Origin: Yamagishiella unicocca
Lineage: Eukaryota; Chlorophyta; Chlorophyceae; Chlamydomonadales; Volvocaceae
Assembly: GCA_003116995.1 (NCBI GenBank)
Contig: BDSL01000103.1
Location: 124,001 to 188,000 of the forward strand
Length of the DNA stretch: 64,000 nt
Direction: 5' to 3'
Shown: positions 59,501 through 64,000 of the stretch, one piece after another
Layout: every line of letters starts with the position of its first letter
How positions within the stretch are numbered: position 1 is the stretch's first letter
The notes under the pieces: generated by a model
The model's input: the letters and a program-made list of their open reading frames with translations, nothing else
What the model was told of the DNA's origin: nothing
The model's database searches: none
Program-made: the position numbers and the translations under genes

Positions 59501-59999
59501 GCCCATCCAGGGCAGCACGACACAGTGAGCTGTCGCCTGGCTGATCACGCAGGCGCACTGAATGGCGTCGTGGATCCTGCGATGGTTGTGCTCGTATGAC
59601 GGCAGTGCTATGAGCAGCCACGTAAGACCCACAAGCGATGCCAAAATGGGGACCATCAAACAGAGGAGCGGAAGCCGGTCGATGAGGGCCCATTTCTGGC
59701 TGAGGTTGGCTGTTGGGTGGAGCAGGGTGGGGTGGACAGGGGTGGTAGACAGCGGGGGCGACGTGCATTTTGGTTTTATTGGATTCCCGCGAGGTTATTC
59801 GCCCGTGGCCCTCTGGGACCAATGGAAGGCGAATCGTGTACAACATGCCATAACTCGCAGGTGCTGACGCGAGACCTGCAACATGGTTGACGAAGGATGG
59901 GCTGAGTGCAAGGCCCCGTTTTTTCCACACCTACCTATGGCCCTGGTCGTAAGGTCGTCTATCTGTATTAACGCCAGTGCCAGCGTCGCAAGCCTGCAT
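50913..59999 (-). CDS. Membrane guanylyl cyclase with GAF-like and class III catalytic domains
   Basis: Fifteen exons (59999-59935, 59699-59444, 59095-58908, 58602-56401, 56077-55691, 54855-54582, 54135-54004, 53534-53348, 53205-52975, 52721-52675, 52360-52291, 51979-51840, 51603-51512, 51329-51287, 51068-50913) join in phase to 1489 residues. Hydrophobic segments lie at about 30-165 and 905-1020. Between them exon 4 encodes 734 low-complexity residues, with a Q/E-rich coiled coil near 190-250 and polyglutamine near 845-890. A GAF-like domain (1170-1230) precedes the catalytic domain: [21 protein letters not shown] and [18 protein letters not shown]. The metal-binding aspartates (about 1308, 1352), the E1348/C1416 pair typical of GTP selectivity, and N1423/R1427 are all present, so it should make cGMP. 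Volvocine algae have many such cyclases. The first exon is the least certain. Confidence 0.85.
53641..53800 (+). repeat. 26-bp minisatellite (cyclase intron 7)
   Basis: Six copies of GGCTAGACCTCTTTCCCCTG-CTGGGC, in the intron before the GAF-like exon. Confidence 0.9.
53958..54003 (-). repeat. Intronic repeat family copy at a cyclase splice donor
   Basis: Read in the gene's direction, the intron begins GTGGGTTCGAGGGAAACCCG: the repeat's left end is the 5' splice site itself. The ACCGTTT block follows. Confidence 0.8.
54858..55437 (+). repeat. 27-bp minisatellite beside cyclase exon 6
   Basis: About 20 copies of GTGTGGCGGTGGCGGGGCAG plus a short G-rich variable part. The array starts about 13 bases from the exon 6 acceptor. 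Long open frames over it on both strands (for example 54462-55712) are artefacts of a repeat unit whose length is a multiple of three. Confidence 0.95.
56438..56580 (-). repeat. Coding CAG/CAA trinucleotide tract (polyglutamine)
   Basis: An almost pure glutamine run of about 45 residues with two or three arginine interruptions, in cyclase exon 4 close to its donor. Confidence 0.93.
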
Positions 60000-62962
60000 T
60001 GCGGGCAATGCACGCGGAAGGCCTTAGATAGCTGTCGACTGGCAGCGAAGGCTTGGGTAGACGCTGTATAGCCCACCTGGTCAGGATAATCCTGCTAAAG
60101 TATTGAGGAGTCGGTACGCATAGCTGCTGCCTGAGCTGCCAGGGTTGCGAGCCTGGCCAGCGTGGCCAGCTGGACGCCAACGGGGCTTCGTCAAGCATTT
60201 CAAACGCGTCAAATGTCACACTTAGCTGCGAGCGCCGCGTAGTATGCAAAATATGATGAGGTTTTGGCTCTAGAATAGTACATAGTGTATAAGCTCGGCA
60301 CGAAATTGCTAATGTGGGTGATCGATTGCTGAATAAAACTATCTTGTGAACATGAGTGTGTCCGCGTCCAAGGTGCCGTGCGTCGTTATTAGACCACGCC
60401 GTGGTTATTTACAGCATGACTGCCATGAAGCGTGGCCTGTCGTACAGCCTTCGGTACAGCTTAAGTGCTTAACGTTTGTGTATGGTTTCAACTTCACTAA
60501 CGGACCCGGCCTTTTCAGGTAAGGTAGAGAAATGAGTGAGGGGAAGCTTGCCAAAAATTACCCTGCCAATGTAAGGTTTTCAAGCACCAGGTACATACCA
60601 GACAATAGTGCAGGCATACTGTAGGGTAGGGAGATACGAGATGGAGCTCTTCGCAAAACGCCGTGCTGATGAGTCGTATCAGCTTCTGTGTAACGCCAAA
60701 ACGCAAGGCAGCTGCGCTACCGACCTTGACTTACATAATATGAACAATGCATAAAATATATTTATGTTAACCAACTTGTTGCGGCTGCCGCTCCTCGGCT
60801 GTTAGAATCGTCCTCGCAGGTAAGTGACCCGATAGGCGACGGGCAGTGACGGGCCGCCGACTGGCCATGAAGTGCGGACTGCCATGCTGGTGGCCTGCAA
60901 AATGCGGAACGAAATCTCCTATCCTATAAATCCATCTTCGATCCAACTACGTGCGCCAGGAACCAGATGCGATACATGCACACGACAGAGAGGCGGTTTC
61001 TCCAACCCCTTCCGTCGCCAACAGGGTGACATTGGATGGCCTGGATTGCTTCCATCCGTGTCCTTACAACGCGATGGCTGGGATATAGATGAACTGGCAC
61101 GACAAGTCAGTATTCGCTACTTCTCTGGTTCCTCTGAACGCCCCCAGCCCGGGGTCTACGCGAATGCTTTAGAGCACCCAGGCGCGGCCGCCTGACTTGT
61201 CGTGCAGCAGCAGCTATGTCGTGCAGCAACAGCTATGCACGTTAAGTGCGCGCTGAGCTACTGCGCAGGCTACTAGTGCTCCGGTGAAGGTGGGGGGTCC
61301 TGTCCCCAGCCCCCGCCGTTTTTCCTGCGGTGGGCCTTGGGGTGCCTGGGTTGTTCTATTTTGACTGAGCCCTTCCCTCTTGCGCGCGGTGGGGTTTCCT
61401 GTTCCCCCTGCGATATCCGGGCTGTTTCACAACTGAACTACTGGAGGGAGGATCTGCATGGTGTGGTGCCGTGCGCTCGCGCGCCGTTGACTGCGGTTGC
61501 TGGTTTCGGGGCCCATCTGCGGGGCTTTGCTCAGCTAGCTGTGGGCGGGAGAGGAAGGGGGCGCTGCCGGGGCCACCCACCCGCTCCTCCATGTGGTTCG
61601 TGCTGGCTGAACCGTGGCTGCCCTGGGGGCCGTGAGCGGCTCCTGCCTGGTGCCGCTTGTCCGCCTGTCTGGTGCCTTCTGGGCCCAGGCTGTTTTTTGT
61701 TTCTCGCCCGTGCGCTTTGCCCCGCCTAGTTGGTTGTGTTGTCTGCGACCGTGTTGGTGGGCGTGCGCGGGGCGCCGTCTGCCCGGTTTTATGTTTTCCC
61801 CGTCCTCTTGGCCTCGCTTCGGTCGATTGGGACTGCCCGTCGTGCTGAAGTTCCCTTTGCTGGCTGGCTTTTCGGGTGGGGCGTTTTCCGCGGGTGGGTG
61901 GTGCCCTGGGCCGCCGCGGGTTCGTCCCCAGTTCGTCGTTTTTTCGTGCCTTGTCTCGGCGTTCTTCCGGCGGTGGGGATTGGCTTGGGTAGGTTACCAT
62001 TCTTTCAGGTGGGGTGCACTTGCGCAGTACTTAGGTCTTGGCCGGCAGTCTTATTAACTTTAACGGCCGTAGACTTCCTGATCATAAACGAATAATAAAA
62101 CATAAAACAAGCCGCGCGGAGGCTGCTGGGCACACAGCTCCCAGACCGTAACAGTGGCCGGACTGGCAGCAACCTCCCGCTATTCCATCCTACTACCACC
62201 AGCGCGCCAGGTGGCTCTGCCCCCTAGCCCCGAACCCGTTGCAACTACGGTACCACCAGTGGATTTGGTGGCGACTGGTGAGGCAATCAGCACGCGATAC
62301 CGCTCTGGCCAGCAAAGTTAAGCGCCGGAAAGCGGCTGTACCTTGCAACACCTACCCGAGGGTCCCCGGTTGGCCTAAGATATCCGCAGCCTCGTGTACT
62401 ATGCCAGCGCACCCGCCAAGCAGTCCCCGTGAGGTACCTCCTAGACGTCAGCCTCGTGTATTATGCCAGTTCACCCGCCAAACAGTTGCTTTGATGTTCC
62501 ACCGGCAGCCTCGTGTATTATGCCAGCTCACCCGCCAAGCAGTCCCCGTGAGGTACCACCTAGACGGCAACCACGTGATCATAGCAACTGATGGGACGCG
62601 GGGTCGCACGTCCTCAGTCGCACTGCTGACCGCGGGGTCCGCCATTTGTGCCGCAGCTAGGTACGATGCCTGCGAGCCGAGCCAGTTGATGTGCGCGGGA
62701 ATTGCGTAGCTTCACAAGAACAATAACCATGAGCAAGGACGGGAACTGCGCTCGCCTCGCCTACCGGATGGTGCAGTCACGGCCGCTGGGATACATCCAG
62801 GCCACTGTCACTCATGCGCACCCACGCCTTGATCGCATGGCGAAGAAAGGCAGCTTGCAGTTGTGGTAATCAACGACGAGCACCTTGGCCGGCCAGGCTG
62901 TTTGGCGGGTGCAGTACTTGCCGTACTAGGTCAGCCGGGTCAGGGGGCTGCGCGGCTGCCGC
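60000..62962. other. No confident gene; possible retroelement remnant
   Basis: 60200-60800 is AT-rich with only short frames. 61280-62060 is a G/T-rich strand with long antisense open frames of low-complexity character, followed by an A-rich stretch (about 62085-62110), which could be the 3' end of a non-LTR element. No reverse transcriptase motif was found. Confidence 0.35.
62395..62570 (+). repeat. Threefold imperfect repeat (about 59 bp)
   Basis: The block CAGCCTCGTGTATTATGCCA followed by CACCCGCCAAGCAGT recurs three times. Copies one and three share the further GAGGTACC-CCTAGACG part. Confidence 0.85.
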
Positions 62963-63590
62963 TCATGCGCCCCTGTTGCTCGATCCTACGAGCAGCCTTC
63001 TGCTCTCCTCGTTCTCCTTCCATGTAGATCCATCCTCGAAGAACTCCTTCTTCCATATTGGCACCACTGCTTTGAGCTCGTCAATTGCCCAGTGGACAGC
63101 CTGGTGTAAGAGAGGAATAGAGTAACTCTCTCCTACTACGGTACTCGCAAAGTGTCAACTTGTATTGCATTGCCACTCGCCTCTAGGGATTCCCGCCGAT
63201 GAGCCGATGAAACTGCAATTATAACGCTTGGTTCTCCAACCAGCACCGTGCCCACGCGATGCGCTATTGCCACCTTACAGACATTCCATTTCTTGTGAAT
63301 CTGCTGAGTAAGCTCCTGCGAACGCCAGAGCCCGACGTCAACCCGCGAAGTTTAGCCCGCAGCACCGTCCATTCGCAGCCGTTACTCGCCTGAAGCTTTC
63401 TTAGCGCCATGGGCGTGTATGCTTCGTACTCAAGCTTGACCACTGCTTTCCCCTGGAAATTGTTTCGCGTGACGCCACTGAAGGTTGAAATTGCGCCCGC
63501 GCCAGGGTCAGCGACAAGCTCTACGTAATGATTGATGTCTAGTGCTTCACCGGTAACTTCAACTAATTTGCTGTCCTGGGAATTCGACAT
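62963..63590 (-). CDS. CNX6: Molybdopterin synthase large (catalytic) subunit, MoaE/MOCS2B type
   Basis: Three exons (63590-63390, 63315-63181, 63100-62963) join in phase to 157 residues, normal for MoaE. Landmarks are [51 protein letters not shown] and [20 protein letters not shown]. The C-terminal [15 protein letters not shown] carries the lysines expected at the active site. With the small subunit (MoaD/CNX7 type) it inserts two sulfurs into precursor Z to form molybdopterin in the cytosol. Nitrate reductase needs this cofactor. Both introns need GC donors (GCGAGT) to keep the reading frame; no in-phase GT alternative exists nearby. The ATG at 63590 gives the family's usual N-terminus; an upstream non-ATG extension is not needed. 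Confidence 0.92.
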
Positions 63591-64000
63591 TGCAACCGCC
63601 ACACCGCGGACCACACCAGAACCAAAGTAATGTTTAACTTGCAGCACACAGGGAGCGCATAATGTCAGAACGCTGCCAACGGTGTATGTTCTTACGTGGT
63701 AGGATACCTGTATGTGTGCTTAACTTCAGGCTCTACAGGCACTATCTCCACGCCCCGATCGTGCGGGACATGCAACATCAGTACACCATACCCTCAAATC
63801 TACCTCCAGCTTTGATACCCATGGGCAAACTAAGTGGCTTCATCGCACCCTTCTGCGTCTCATGGACCTATCTCGCCCCATGGGCCCCGTGTTGTGGCCA
63901 ATGATGAGGGTTCGGCGGCGGTGCCCTGGATTGCCCAGGATTGCCGTAGCCCTCCCTGCTGTTGCCTCTTCTCCGTTGTCCCATCCGAACACGATTCCGT
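63591..64000. other. Upstream region of CNX6 to window end
   Basis: It presumably holds the CNX6 promoter. A short plus-strand frame at 63662-63904 shows no recognisable motif. Confidence 0.45.

Noticed and set aside
61356..62060. Overlapping 214-codon (minus) and 147-codon (plus) frames
   Set aside because: Both are low-complexity readings of a G/T-rich strand without any recognisable domain.

Overview
The window is nuclear DNA of a green alga, most likely a volvocine (Chlamydomonas/Volvox relative). It is GC-rich, its genes are split by many short GT-AG introns, some introns carry minisatellites, TGTAA serves as a poly(A) signal, and the proteins are plant/algal types (BIN4, CNX6, a volvocine-style membrane guanylyl cyclase). 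Exon joins below were worked out by hand from splice sites, reading phase and family similarity. For seven genes the assembled coding length is an exact multiple of three.

Layout. 1-9044 is mobile-element territory: a methyltransferase-like ORF, then a 7.35 kb inverted structure. That structure looks like two copies of one gag/aspartic-protease element joined tail to tail, one of them internally deleted. 9045-15007 is gene-poor except for a short, apparently C-terminally unresolved profilin-like gene (minus). 15008-17763 is BIN4 (plus), the topoisomerase VI accessory subunit. 19200-31941 is a 23-exon gene for the second-largest subunit of RNA polymerase I (minus). 32376-33954 is SDE2 (plus), head-to-head with the Pol I gene. 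34774-35633 is a PREY/UPF0434-type mitochondrial Trm112-fold protein (minus), head-to-head with a selenocysteine lyase-like gene at 35809-40263 (plus). 41245-45711 is an NRAMP metal transporter (plus). 45712-50912 holds no recognisable gene. 50913-59999 is a large membrane guanylyl cyclase (minus). 60000-62962 is mostly unannotated. 62963-63590 is CNX6/MOCS2B, the molybdopterin synthase large subunit (minus).

The genes are mostly unrelated housekeeping functions: rRNA transcription, DNA topology, splicing/genome stability, mitochondrial assembly, selenium/sulfur chemistry, metal uptake, cGMP signalling and Moco synthesis. They do not form a pathway cluster.

The most unusual material is (a) the inverted dimer of a reverse-transcriptase-less gag/protease element, (b) families of short related repeats that I find only inside introns, often abutting a splice site (introner-like), (c) minisatellites sitting directly beside 3' splice sites, (d) two consecutive GC-AG introns in CNX6, and (e) a cyclase whose membrane region is interrupted by a 2.2 kb low-complexity polyglutamine exon and which has a duplicated in-frame 3' splice site.
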